Source: Arcobacter vandammei (GTDB taxonomy: Bacteria > Campylobacterota > Campylobacteria > Campylobacterales > Arcobacteraceae). Taken from it: 64,000 bases of DNA. The stretch spans positions 18,899 to 82,898 of the forward strand of contig NZ_JADKPZ010000013.1 of assembly GCF_016106035.1 (NCBI RefSeq), given 5' to 3'. Below are positions 54,715-63,746 of this stretch, one piece after another. Numbering within the stretch: the stretch's first letter is position 1; the number at the start of each line of letters is the position of its first letter. The notes beneath the pieces are model-generated. The model saw nothing but the letters and a program-made list of their open reading frames with translations, had not been told where the DNA came from and ran no database searches. Both the position numbers and the translations under genes were made by a program.

Positions 54715-56294
54715 TGAAACAAAACAACTGGCAAGAAGATTTAAAAAATTTATTAAACTGCGATTTAAAAACACTTTATCCACTAGCAAGAAGTTTAAAA
54801 AGAAAACTAGAGTTTTATGTGGGACCCACAAATAGTGGAAAAACATATAATGCTATGAAAGCTTTAAAAGAGGCGAATAGTGGGTTATATTTAGCACCTT
54901 TAAGACTTTTAGCGTTGGAGGGTTATGAAGCTTTAAAAGAGGCTAATATTGAAGCATCTTTAATAACAGGCGAAGAGCAACACTTAAATGAAGATGCAGC
55001 TCATATATGTTCAACTATTGAGATGCTAGATTTTGATTTAGAAGTTGATGTTGCAGTTATTGATGAAGTTCAAATGCTTGAAGACTCTGATAGAGGTTGG
55101 GCTTGGGTAAATGCAATTATTGGAGTTCCAGCTAAAAAAGTAATAATGACAGGAAGTGTAAATGCACTTGAAGCTGTAAAAAAAATAGTGCAATATTTAG
55201 GCGAAGAGTTAGAAGTAATTAAACATAAAAGAAAAAATCCGCTTTTGGTTCTTAAAAAATATACAGGTTTAGAAAATCTTGAAAATGGAACAGCGTTAAT
55301 TGCATTTTCAAGAGCAGAAGTTTTAAAGCTAAAACAAAAACTTCAAAAAAAATATAGTGTATCTGTGATTTATGGAAACTTATCTCCTGAAGTAAGACGA
55401 GATGAAGCAAGAAGATTTAGGGAGAAACAAAGCCAAATTCTAATAGCAACAGATGCAATAAGTATGGGATTAAATCTTCCAATAAAAACAATTTTATTTA
55501 CAACAGATACAAAATTTGACGGTATTAGTAAAAGAAAAATATCTGTAAATGAGATAGTTCAAATAGCTGGAAGGGCTGGAAGATTTGGGCTTTTTGAAGC
55601 AGGATATTTAGGAGCAACAAGAAGAGATGTATTGGAATATATAAAAAATGAGTTTGAAGCTCCAATAAAGACTATAAAACCACCATTTAAAGTAAAAATA
55701 AACAACAATCAACTTGAAAATCTCTCAATGCATTTAAAAACAAAATCTTTAACAAAGGTACTAAACTTTTTTGCACAAAATATGAAGTTTTCAGGTCCTT
55801 TTGAAGCTGCAAATCTATCATCTATGCTTGAAGCTTCAAAAATTGTGGATAGAAAAGAGATGCTAACTTTAGAAGAGAAATATCTTCTAGCACAAGCTCC
55901 AATTACTACAAAATCGACTATTATCGTACAAGCTTATGATTCATATATTGCAAGTATTATTAAAAAAAGAGTAAATCACTATAAACCATCTATTACTTTG
56001 CCAAAAAAGGCTATTACTCAAAGAGATTTACTTTTAGTTGAAGATGAGGTTAAAAAAATCTCTTTATATTTATGGCTTTCGTATAAGTTACCAGAACTTT
56101 TTCCAGACCATGACAAAGCCTTTATTTTACGAAACTCTTTTAATGCATTTATAGAAAAATCATTAAAATTAAATTTAATTGATGATAGAGATTTTGAAAG
56201 AAGATATGAGAGAGATAAGGCTAAGCAAAAAACCTTTTCTAAAAAGCAAGATAAACCAAAAGAGTTTAGAAAAAGAGCTAGAAAAAGTTTTTAA
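54714..56294 (+). CDS. SUV3-like DExH RNA helicase
   Basis: A 526-aa superfamily 2 helicase related to mitochondrial SUV3. Walker A GPTNSGKT (37-44) is nearly identical to the eukaryotic enzyme, followed by APLRLLALEGYEAL, DEVQ (117-120) in place of DEAD/DEIQ, MTGSVNAL, and GRAGRFG (motif VI, 286-292). The C-terminal part ends with a basic tail (KKQDKPKEFRKRARKSF). Mitochondrial SUV3 unwinds RNA for the degradosome; an RNA-decay role is inferred. The ATG sits in the stop codon of the RelE toxin (TAATG). Confidence 0.85.
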   Translation: MKQNNWQEDLKNLLNCDLKTLYPLARSLKRKLEFYVGPTNSGKTYNAMKALKEANSGLYLAPLRLLALEGYEALKEANIEASLITGEEQHLNEDAAHICSTIEMLDFDLEVDVAVIDEVQMLEDSDRGWAWVNAIIGVPAKKVIMTGSVNALEAVKKIVQYLGEELEVIKHKRKNPLLVLKKYTGLENLENGTALIAFSRAEVLKLKQKLQKKYSVSVIYGNLSPEVRRDEARRFREKQSQILIATDAISMGLNLPIKTILFTTDTKFDGISKRKISVNEIVQIAGRAGRFGLFEAGYLGATRRDVLEYIKNEFEAPIKTIKPPFKVKINNNQLENLSMHLKTKSLTKVLNFFAQNMKFSGPFEAANLSSMLEASKIVDRKEMLTLEEKYLLAQAPITTKSTIIVQAYDSYIASIIKKRVNHYKPSITLPKKAITQRDLLLVEDEVKKISLYLWLSYKLPELFPDHDKAFILRNSFNAFIEKSLKLNLIDDRDFERRYERDKAKQKTFSKKQDKPKEFRKRARKSF

Positions 56295-56338
56295 TTCAAA
56301 TTTGGATAAAATATTAACATTTTACAAAAAGGGTTTAG

Positions 56339-58279
56339 GTGTTTAGTTTTTTTAAGGTTGATGAAGAGGCTTTTTATAGAGATCTTTTTTCTGATAAATT
56401 TGAGAGTTCAAAATTAGAAAAAGCGATTAAAAAAGGTATTGATATAAATAAACAAGATGAAAATGGTAATAGTTTGCTCTTTTTACTTGTTTCTTCTAAA
56501 AAATATGATGCTATAAAATTACTTTTAAATAGTGGGGTTGATATATATTTAGAAAATAAATTTAAAAAAACTCCACTAGATGAAGCTTGTGAAAAATCTG
56601 ATGGCGCAATGGTGCGATTTTTACTAGAAAATGGTTATGATATAAATGCCAAAAATTCTATTGGAAGAACTATTTTACAAAGCACTGCTATTTTATCAAA
56701 TGAGAAGATTTTTCAAGTTTTAATGACCTACAAACCAGATTTCAACATACAAGATAGTGAAGGAAAAACTGTACTTTTTCATGCAATTGAAGGAAAAAAT
56801 ATAAATATCTTAAAAGATGTTGTAAATAATGTCGCAGAGATAAATTCACTAGATAACAACTATCAAACTGCCCTTTTTTATGCTGTTTTAAAAGACGATC
56901 CAAATATCGCACTAACCTTAATAAATCACGGAATAAATGTCAATTTTCTTGATAAAAATGGGGAGAATGTACTTTTTAATGCGATTATTCAAGGAGAGTT
57001 AAATATTCATGTTATTGAAGCTTTGATTAAGAAAAATATAAATATGAATATTGTTGATAATAAAAATAGAAATATTATCGATGAACTTTTATATATAGTT
57101 GATTTACAAGCAAATGAAGTGAAAAATCTTGAAGGAAGATATAAGTTTATATCGCCAAAAAGAGATTATCTATCTTTGGCATTACTTTTTATTGAAAATG
57201 GTTTACAAATCGATACTGTTGATGATAATGGAAAAACAACATTACAAAAAGAGATAGAAAATAAAAACTTTGCAAATGCAGATTTTTTAATAAAATGTGG
57301 GGCAAATGTAAATATTACAGATGAAAATAATAGAAATATTATTTTTAATGAGATTTTAAAAGGCTATTCAAACTATAAAATGATAGATTTTTTAATGGCA
57401 AGAGGTGCTAATATCGATATAAAAGATATTGATGAAAAAAGTGTTATAGATATTATTGTTGAATTAATAGCTGTTACAAAGAATCTAAAAAAATTAACTC
57501 CACAGTTAGCAACGATTTATAAAGAGGGTGAAAAATACGATATTTTACTAAAAAAAGTTCTTACTTGTAAACCAAATATAAATATTCCAAGACTAGATGG
57601 AACAAATATTTTATTTGATTTAGTTTTATACAATGATTTTGAAACTCTAAAAATTATCGCAAATTATGGGATAAATCTAAATGCTCAAGATAAAAAAGGA
57701 AGAACACCTTTAGCTTTTATGGTTGAAGATGGTTTAAATATTAGAGAGAAAAAAGAGAAAGACAGTTTTTTTGAAAGACTTGTAAATTTCCTAAAATATC
57801 GTGTTAGTGTTGATGTCCAAGATATTGAAGGAAGAACAGTAATTCATAAGGCTGTTATAGCAAATGACATAGCTGTAGTTGAAAAACTTCTTACAAAAAA
57901 AGCAAATCTTAGTTTAAAAGATATTCACGGAAGGACTGCTCTTCATCATACTCAATGGAAAGGGAATTTTCAAATAGCAAGATGGCTAATCGCTGCTGGT
58001 GCTGATATTAATCAACCTGATAATAGTGGATTTACTATCTTAAATTATGCTGCTATTTTTGGACATGCAAAGCTTATTATGACTTTGGTTGCTGCTGGGG
58101 TTTTAATGTATAATAAAAATGTAAAAAATAGAAAAGTTGCTCAATTTTTCAAAGATAGAGAGAGAAATTTGGACAAAATGGTTTTGGAAAATAGTGCAGA
58201 TGGATATGTAAAAAGTACTTTAGAATCTGTTGTTGAAAATCTAAAAAAAGAAGTAAATGAAGCTTTGGCTCAAAATTAA
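56339..58279 (+). CDS. Ankyrin-repeat protein
   Basis: A 646-aa cytoplasmic protein composed largely of ankyrin repeats. Repeat units such as GNSLLFLLVSSKKYDAIKLLLNSG, GRTILQSTAILSNEKIFQVLM and GRTALHHTQWKGNFQIARWLIAAGADINQPD (read in parts) recur from about residue 40 to 600, with some degenerate stretches. Start is GTG at 56339 with SD AGGG five bases upstream. No signal peptide. Ankyrin proteins mediate protein-protein binding; target unknown. It follows the helicase after 44 bases on the same strand. Confidence 0.85.
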   Translation: MFSFFKVDEEAFYRDLFSDKFESSKLEKAIKKGIDINKQDENGNSLLFLLVSSKKYDAIKLLLNSGVDIYLENKFKKTPLDEACEKSDGAMVRFLLENGYDINAKNSIGRTILQSTAILSNEKIFQVLMTYKPDFNIQDSEGKTVLFHAIEGKNINILKDVVNNVAEINSLDNNYQTALFYAVLKDDPNIALTLINHGINVNFLDKNGENVLFNAIIQGELNIHVIEALIKKNINMNIVDNKNRNIIDELLYIVDLQANEVKNLEGRYKFISPKRDYLSLALLFIENGLQIDTVDDNGKTTLQKEIENKNFANADFLIKCGANVNITDENNRNIIFNEILKGYSNYKMIDFLMARGANIDIKDIDEKSVIDIIVELIAVTKNLKKLTPQLATIYKEGEKYDILLKKVLTCKPNINIPRLDGTNILFDLVLYNDFETLKIIANYGINLNAQDKKGRTPLAFMVEDGLNIREKKEKDSFFERLVNFLKYRVSVDVQDIEGRTVIHKAVIANDIAVVEKLLTKKANLSLKDIHGRTALHHTQWKGNFQIARWLIAAGADINQPDNSGFTILNYAAIFGHAKLIMTLVAAGVLMYNKNVKNRKVAQFFKDRERNLDKMVLENSADGYVKSTLESVVENLKKEVNEALAQN

Positions 58280-58302
58280 AAACTAAAAATGAGGAAATAA
58301 AT

Positions 58303-59610
58303 TTGAATAAAAAATCTGTAATAATCCTTGCAGCTGGACAAGGTACAAGAATGAAATCAACTTTGCCAAAGGTTTTGCATAAAATCTCTGGAAAACCAAT
58401 GCTTTATTACTCTATAAAAGAGGCTTTAAAACTAAGTGATGATGTAACTGTTGTTTTATATCATCAATTTGAAAAAGTAAAAGCTGAAATAGAGAAATAC
58501 TTTTCAAATATAAACTTTGTAATTCAAGACCACGAGAATTTCCCAGGGACTGGTGGAGCTGTTATGAATATTGTTCCAAAATACTCTAAAGTTTTGGTTT
58601 TAAATGGAGATATGCCTTTAATTCAAGCTGTAGAACTAGAAAAATTTGATATAAATGCAACAATTGTAATGTCTGTTTTAAAGCTAAAAAGTGCAGATGG
58701 ATACGGAAGAGTTATTATAGAAAATGGTAATGTAAAAAAAATAGTTGAACAAAAAGATGCAAATGCTAGTGAGCTAGAAATCACAACAGCAAATGCAGGA
58801 ATATATCAGTTTGATACAAAATTCTTACTTGAAAACTTACCAAAATTAAACAACAATAATGCACAAAAAGAGTATTACATTACAGATTTAGTAGAGATGG
58901 CAATAAATAGTGGTGAAGTTTTAAAACCAATTTATGTAAGTGAAGAGAACTTCAAAGGGGTAAACTCAAAAGTAGAACTTGCTGATGCTGAAGTTATTCA
59001 TCAAAATAGAATCAAAAAAGAGTTCTTAAAAGCTGGGGTTATTATGAGACTTCCTGATACAATTTATATTGAAGAGGGTGTAGAAATAGAGGGTGAAAGC
59101 ATTATTGAAAATGGTGTAAGCTTACTTGGAAACTCTAAAATTATAAACTCTCATATAAAAACAAATTCTGTTGTAGAAAACTCAATAGTTGAAAATAGCG
59201 ATGTTGGACCAATGGCAAGAATAAGACCTGATAGCAAAATAATAGATACTCATATAGGAAACTTTGTAGAGACAAAAAAAGCTATATTAACAGGTGTAAA
59301 AGCTGGGCATTTAAGCTATTTGGGAGATTGTACAATAGATAGTGGCACAAATATTGGTTGTGGAACAATTACTTGCAATTATGACGGAGTAAATAAATAT
59401 CAAACAATTATAGGAAAAAATGTTTTTGTAGGAAGTGATACACAATTTGTGGCACCTGTAACTATTGAAGATGATGTATTAATTGGTGCTGGAAGCTGTG
59501 TAACAAATAGTGTAAAAAAAGGGCAATTGTTTGTAAATAGAGCTGAAAAAAGAGTGATAGATGGCTATTTTTACAAACACTTTGAACAAGCAAAAAATAC
59601 AAAAAAGTAA
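58303..59610 (+). CDS. glmU: Bifunctional GlmU (UDP-GlcNAc pyrophosphorylase/acetyltransferase)
   Basis: GlmU, 435 aa, makes UDP-GlcNAc for peptidoglycan and lipid A. The N-terminal uridyltransferase has AAGQGTRMKSTLPKVLHKISGKPM (in parts), LNGDMPLI; the C-terminal half is a left-handed beta-helix with VGPMARIRPDS, NFVETKKA and GCGTITCNYDG acetyltransferase motifs. Start TTG at 58303 with SD GAGGAAA. The following genes repeat the order I recall from C. jejuni. Confidence 0.97.
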   Translation: MNKKSVIILAAGQGTRMKSTLPKVLHKISGKPMLYYSIKEALKLSDDVTVVLYHQFEKVKAEIEKYFSNINFVIQDHENFPGTGGAVMNIVPKYSKVLVLNGDMPLIQAVELEKFDINATIVMSVLKLKSADGYGRVIIENGNVKKIVEQKDANASELEITTANAGIYQFDTKFLLENLPKLNNNNAQKEYYITDLVEMAINSGEVLKPIYVSEENFKGVNSKVELADAEVIHQNRIKKEFLKAGVIMRLPDTIYIEEGVEIEGESIIENGVSLLGNSKIINSHIKTNSVVENSIVENSDVGPMARIRPDSKIIDTHIGNFVETKKAILTGVKAGHLSYLGDCTIDSGTNIGCGTITCNYDGVNKYQTIIGKNVFVGSDTQFVAPVTIEDDVLIGAGSCVTNSVKKGQLFVNRAEKRVIDGYFYKHFEQAKNTKK

Positions 59611-59616
59611 ACAGTA

Positions 59617-60828
59617 ATGATTTTAAAAGATAAAAATATATTATTAGGAGTTACAGGCTCAATTGCTATTTATAAGAGCTTGGAGCTAATAAGACTTTTT
59701 ATAAAAGCTGGTGCAAATGTAAGAGTGATTATGAGTGAAAGTGCTAAAAAGTTCATAAATCCTATAACTTTTGAAGCTATTTCACAAAATAAAATCTTAG
59801 ATGAAAATAGTGAAAACTGGGATAAAAATCAAGATTATAATCATATAGATATTGGAAAATGGGCTGATATTTTAGTTCTTGCACCACTTAGTGCAAATAG
59901 TATAAATAAAATTGCTTGTGGTTTGGCAGATAACTTAACTCTTCAAACAATTCTAGCTTTTAAAAAACAAATCATTATCTCACCTGCAGCAAATACAAAT
60001 ATGATAGAAAATCCAATTACTTTGGAAAATTTTGAGAAACTAAAAAATTTTGGCTATAAAATTGCTCCTACTCAAACAAAAGAGCTTATTTGCAAAGATA
60101 TTGGAAATGGTGCAATGGCTGAACCAAAAGATATTTTTGATATGTGTGCAAGAGAGCTTTTAAAAACATCATATTGGGAAAATAGAGATGTAGTTATAAG
60201 TGGTGGTGGAACACTGGAGAAAATTGATGAGGTAAGATATATCTCAAATTTTTCTAGTGGAAAAATGGCAAGTTCTTTGGCTCAAGCTTTATATTTAAAA
60301 GGTGCAAATGTAAAATTAGTTAGCACTAGAGGTTATGAAAATATAGCAAAAAATATAGAACTAAAAGTTGTGCAAAGTTCAAGTGAGATGTTTGAAGCTT
60401 TGCAAGAATTTATGAAAAATGCGAAACTAAGTAAAAAGCCTTATTTGTTTAAAGCAGCAGCTGTAAGTGATTATATTCCAAAAAGTCATTTTGATGGGAA
60501 ACTAAAAAAAGAGAGTTTAGGAGATAGTTTTAGACTTGAAATGGTACAAAACATAGATATTTTAAAATCATTAGATAAAAAAGATTTTATAAGTGTTGGA
60601 TTTAAAGCAGAACTAGATAAGCAAAATGCACTTAAAAATGCTACAAATATGTTAGAAAAAAAAGAACTTGATATGGTTTGTCTAAATATTCTTGAAGACT
60701 CAAATAGTTTTGGAAGTTCTACAAATAAAATAGAGTTAATCTCAAAAGATTTTACACAATCTTTTAGTGGAGAAAAACTAGCTTTATCAATAGAGATTTT
60801 AGATTTTCTTGAAAGTAAAAATATATGA
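59617..60828 (+). CDS. coaBC: Bifunctional CoaBC (coenzyme A synthesis)
   Basis: CoaBC (Dfp), 403 aa. The flavin-dependent decarboxylase half begins ILLGVTGSIAIYKSLELIRLF and contains HIDIGKWADILVLAPLSANSINKIACGLADNL in parts and PAANTNM; the synthetase half begins about residue 190 with ISGGGTLEKIDEVRYISNFSSGKMA. It converts 4'-phosphopantothenate plus cysteine to 4'-phosphopantetheine. Six bases after glmU and coupled (ATGA) to uppS. Confidence 0.96.
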   Translation: MILKDKNILLGVTGSIAIYKSLELIRLFIKAGANVRVIMSESAKKFINPITFEAISQNKILDENSENWDKNQDYNHIDIGKWADILVLAPLSANSINKIACGLADNLTLQTILAFKKQIIISPAANTNMIENPITLENFEKLKNFGYKIAPTQTKELICKDIGNGAMAEPKDIFDMCARELLKTSYWENRDVVISGGGTLEKIDEVRYISNFSSGKMASSLAQALYLKGANVKLVSTRGYENIAKNIELKVVQSSSEMFEALQEFMKNAKLSKKPYLFKAAAVSDYIPKSHFDGKLKKESLGDSFRLEMVQNIDILKSLDKKDFISVGFKAELDKQNALKNATNMLEKKELDMVCLNILEDSNSFGSSTNKIELISKDFTQSFSGEKLALSIEILDFLESKNI

Positions 60829-61511
60829 GTTCAAATAATTTTCCAGAACATATAGCCATTATTATGGATGGAAATGGCAGATGGGCAGAAAATAGAGGAC
60901 TTAAAAGAACAGCAGGACACGAAGAGGGTGCAAAAACTGTACGAAATATCACTATACATAGTGCTAAATTAGGAGTTAAATATCTTACTTTATATGCTTT
61001 TTCAACTGAAAATTGGAATAGACCAAAGCTCGAAATTGAATATTTGATGAGACTTTTGGAGAAATATCTGAAAAATGAGTTAGATATATTTTTACAAAAT
61101 AGTATAAAATTTAAAGCTATTGGAGATATTAGTAAATTTTCAAAATCTTTACAAAATACAATAAAAGATATGGAAGAAAAAACAAAAAATGCAAAAGGAC
61201 TTACTCAAATTTTAGCACTAAATTATGGTTCAAAAGACGAGATTTTACGAGCTATAAAAAAACTAAATGAGAAAAATCTTGAAGTAAATGAAGAGAATTT
61301 TGAAGCCTGTTTGGATACAGCTGGAATTCCAAATGTTGATTTATTAATAAGAACAAGTGGTGAAATAAGGCTTTCAAACTATTTGCTTTGGCAAAATGCT
61401 TATGCAGAGATGTTTTTTACAACAACTCTATGGCCAGATTTTACAACTTTAGAGATTGAAGATATAATTGAAGATTTTAAAAAAAGGCAAAGAAGATTTG
61501 GAGCAGTTTAA
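60825..61511 (+). CDS. uppS: Undecaprenyl diphosphate synthase
   Basis: UppS, 228 aa, cis-prenyltransferase producing the C55 carrier for peptidoglycan and surface glycans. HIAIIMDGNGRWAENRGLKRTAGHEEGA (in parts) has the catalytic Asp and the FPP-binding Arg/His; YAFSTENWNRPK and LLIRTSGEIRLSNYLLWQ-type motifs follow, then FTTTLWPDF. Overlaps coaBC by four bases. Confidence 0.97.
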   Translation: MSSNNFPEHIAIIMDGNGRWAENRGLKRTAGHEEGAKTVRNITIHSAKLGVKYLTLYAFSTENWNRPKLEIEYLMRLLEKYLKNELDIFLQNSIKFKAIGDISKFSKSLQNTIKDMEEKTKNAKGLTQILALNYGSKDEILRAIKKLNEKNLEVNEENFEACLDTAGIPNVDLLIRTSGEIRLSNYLLWQNAYAEMFFTTTLWPDFTTLEIEDIIEDFKKRQRRFGAV

Positions 61512-62007
61512 TATATTTGAGAACTTACTTTTTATAGTTTTTTCTATAAATTTAATTGTTTTAGCAATTTATGATTTAAAATATAAAGCAGTGCCTGATT
61601 ATCTACTTCTTTTTGCTCTTATTTTATCTTTTTTTGTTACAAAATATGAGTTTTTTGATAGCCTAAAAAATGCTTTTTTATGTGCTGGGGCTTTGGTTTT
61701 ATTAAACTTTATCGTAACTTTTTATATACAAAATATAAAAGCTAGAGTTTTAAAAGATGAGAGTTTAAAAACTCAAACAGCTTTGGGCGAGGGCGATATT
61801 CCAGTAATTGCTACATTTGGTATAATTTTGGGTTTAAATGAGGCAGTTTTTGCAATATTTTTAAGTGCAGTTATTGCTATAATACATGAAATGTATTTAA
61901 GATTTATGAAAAAAGAGAGAGAAGTTCCGTTTATACCATCTCTTGTTATAGGCTTTTTTATTGAGTATTTTTTTAATTTAACAGATATTTTTAAGGATTT
62001 TTATTGA
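61498..62007 (+). CDS. Prepilin-peptidase-like A24 aspartic protease
   Basis: A polytopic membrane protein of the A24 aspartic peptidase family. The two active-site Asp motifs are IYDLKYKAVPD near the N-terminus and GEGDIPVIA (GxGD) in the middle, with about six helices around them. These enzymes cleave type IV prepilin leaders. I prefer the TTG at 61498 (169 aa), which avoids most overlap with uppS; the in-frame TTG at 61468 would give 179 aa with a 44-base overlap. The N-terminal cysteine domain of full TFPP enzymes is absent. Confidence 0.75.
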   Translation: MEQFNIFENLLFIVFSINLIVLAIYDLKYKAVPDYLLLFALILSFFVTKYEFFDSLKNAFLCAGALVLLNFIVTFYIQNIKARVLKDESLKTQTALGEGDIPVIATFGIILGLNEAVFAIFLSAVIAIIHEMYLRFMKKEREVPFIPSLVIGFFIEYFFNLTDIFKDFY

Positions 62008-63020
62008 GATTAAACAACTATTTACATTCACAATTAGCTATTAGTTTTTTTCCTATATTTTTAGGGCTATTTTTTATTACTTCTATGGTTTTCTTAGTAA
62101 AAATAGCAAGTCTTACATCAATTATTACTATGAACTTTTTCGAGTTATTTAAACTATTCTCATACTCAATTCCACAAATTATTTTTTATACTTTGCCTAT
62201 TACCTTTTTTATATCTTTGGCTATAACTTTATCAAAGTTATCTAGTGAATATGAGCTTACAGTAATTACATCATTTGGTTTGAACCCAGAAAGAGTATTG
62301 AGAATATTCTTCCCAATTACTTTTATCTTAACAATTTTACTTTTAGTTATTTCAGTTGCTTTGATTCCAAAAACAAAATATTTATCAAAACAATTTATAG
62401 AAATTAAGAAAAAAGAGTCAAATTTCAATATAAAAGAGAGTGAATTTGGACAAAAATTTGGAGATTGGCTTATTTATATTGATTCAAAAGAGAATAATAA
62501 ATTTAAAAACCTAAAACTATTTCAAGCAGAGAAAGATAAAGACCAATTTGTAATAAGCAAAGAGGCTGAATTAAACAATGAGAAAGGTTTTTTAAGTTTT
62601 AGATTAGATGATGGAGTTGTTTATATTATGGATAACAAAGAGCTAAATCAGATTGAGTATGATAAATTATATATAAATGACTCTTTAGCTGATACAAAAG
62701 CTGATAATTTCACTAATACTTATGATTATTGGATAAGTAATTTTAAAAATAATAAAGATATAGATGATTTTACCTTTTTTATATTAACTTCAATTTTTCC
62801 TCTTATATCTTTGTTTTTTGTAATAACATTTGGTTATTTTAATCCAAGATATGAGAAAAATAAAACAGTTGCTTACTCTATTTTGACAGTTGTTATTTAT
62901 TATGTACTTATGAAATATATAGCAGATAGATTGCTTCTTCATGCCTTATATATTATTCCACTTGTTTGGCTTGTTTCTAGTTATGTTTTATACTCAAGAA
63001 CTATCAAAAAAGAGTACTAA
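62004..63020 (+). CDS. LptF/LptG-family permease
   Basis: A 338-aa YjgP/YjgQ-family protein: three N-terminal transmembrane helices, a beta-jellyroll-like periplasmic domain (about 125-250, containing FGQKFGDWLIYID), then three C-terminal helices. The TLPITFFISLAITLSKLSSEYEL stretch after helix 2 is typical of LptF/G coupling helices. It exports LPS with LptB; whether it is LptF or LptG is unclear. Start TTG at 62004 overlaps the peptidase stop as TTGA. Confidence 0.87.
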   Translation: MRLNNYLHSQLAISFFPIFLGLFFITSMVFLVKIASLTSIITMNFFELFKLFSYSIPQIIFYTLPITFFISLAITLSKLSSEYELTVITSFGLNPERVLRIFFPITFILTILLLVISVALIPKTKYLSKQFIEIKKKESNFNIKESEFGQKFGDWLIYIDSKENNKFKNLKLFQAEKDKDQFVISKEAELNNEKGFLSFRLDDGVVYIMDNKELNQIEYDKLYINDSLADTKADNFTNTYDYWISNFKNNKDIDDFTFFILTSIFPLISLFFVITFGYFNPRYEKNKTVAYSILTVVIYYVLMKYIADRLLLHALYIIPLVWLVSSYVLYSRTIKKEY

Positions 63021-63023
63021 ATT

Positions 63024-63746
63024 TTGAATTTAAAATTTACTATCTCTTATGATGGCAGTTCATTTTTTGGTAGTCAAAAACAACCAAATAAGCTTACTGT
63101 TGAAGATGAACTTTTAAAAGTCTTTAAAAGTATAAATATTGAAACAAAAATAATACTTAGTGGAAGAACAGATAAAGATGTTCATGCAAGTGGACAAGTT
63201 TTTAATTGTGAAATACCAGAACATTGGGAAGATTTAAATAAATTAAAACAAATCATAAATAAAAGAGTGAATAAAAGTATAAAAATTTTGAAAATCAATA
63301 GAGTAGATGATGATTTTCACTCAAGATTTTGGGCAAAAAAAAGAGTTTATAGATATTTAATTACAACAAAAGAAACCACACCTTTTAATCAAAAATATAT
63401 AACTTATGTAAAAAATATCGATGAAACTTTAATAAAAGAGGCGATAAAAGAGTTTATAGGAATTTTTGATTTTGAATATTTTCACAAAACAGGTAGCGAA
63501 AAAGAGCAGACAAAAAGAGAAATTTTCGATGCAAAATTTTATAAATATAAAGATATTTATGTTTTTAAATTTGAAGCAAACTCATATTTACGATCTCAAA
63601 TAAGATTAATGGTAGGTTTTTTACTGGCAATTAATGATAAAAAATTAAAGATAGAAGATTTAAAAGAGCAACTTAACTTAAAAAAACATATCTTTAAAAC
63701 ACCTGCAAATCCAAATGGTTTGTATTTAGCAAAAATAAAATATTAA
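63024..63746 (+). CDS. truA: tRNA pseudouridine(38-40) synthase
   Basis: TruA, 240 aa, modifies U38-U40 in the anticodon stem of tRNAs. LKFTISYDGSSFFGSQKQPN is the typical N-terminus, SGRTDKDVHASGQV contains the catalytic Asp, and the C-terminus has FEANSYLRSQIRLMVG. Start is TTG at 63024, three bases after the permease. It is the last gene of the glmU-truA block. Confidence 0.96.
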   Translation: MNLKFTISYDGSSFFGSQKQPNKLTVEDELLKVFKSINIETKIILSGRTDKDVHASGQVFNCEIPEHWEDLNKLKQIINKRVNKSIKILKINRVDDDFHSRFWAKKRVYRYLITTKETTPFNQKYITYVKNIDETLIKEAIKEFIGIFDFEYFHKTGSEKEQTKREIFDAKFYKYKDIYVFKFEANSYLRSQIRLMVGFLLAINDKKLKIEDLKEQLNLKKHIFKTPANPNGLYLAKIKY

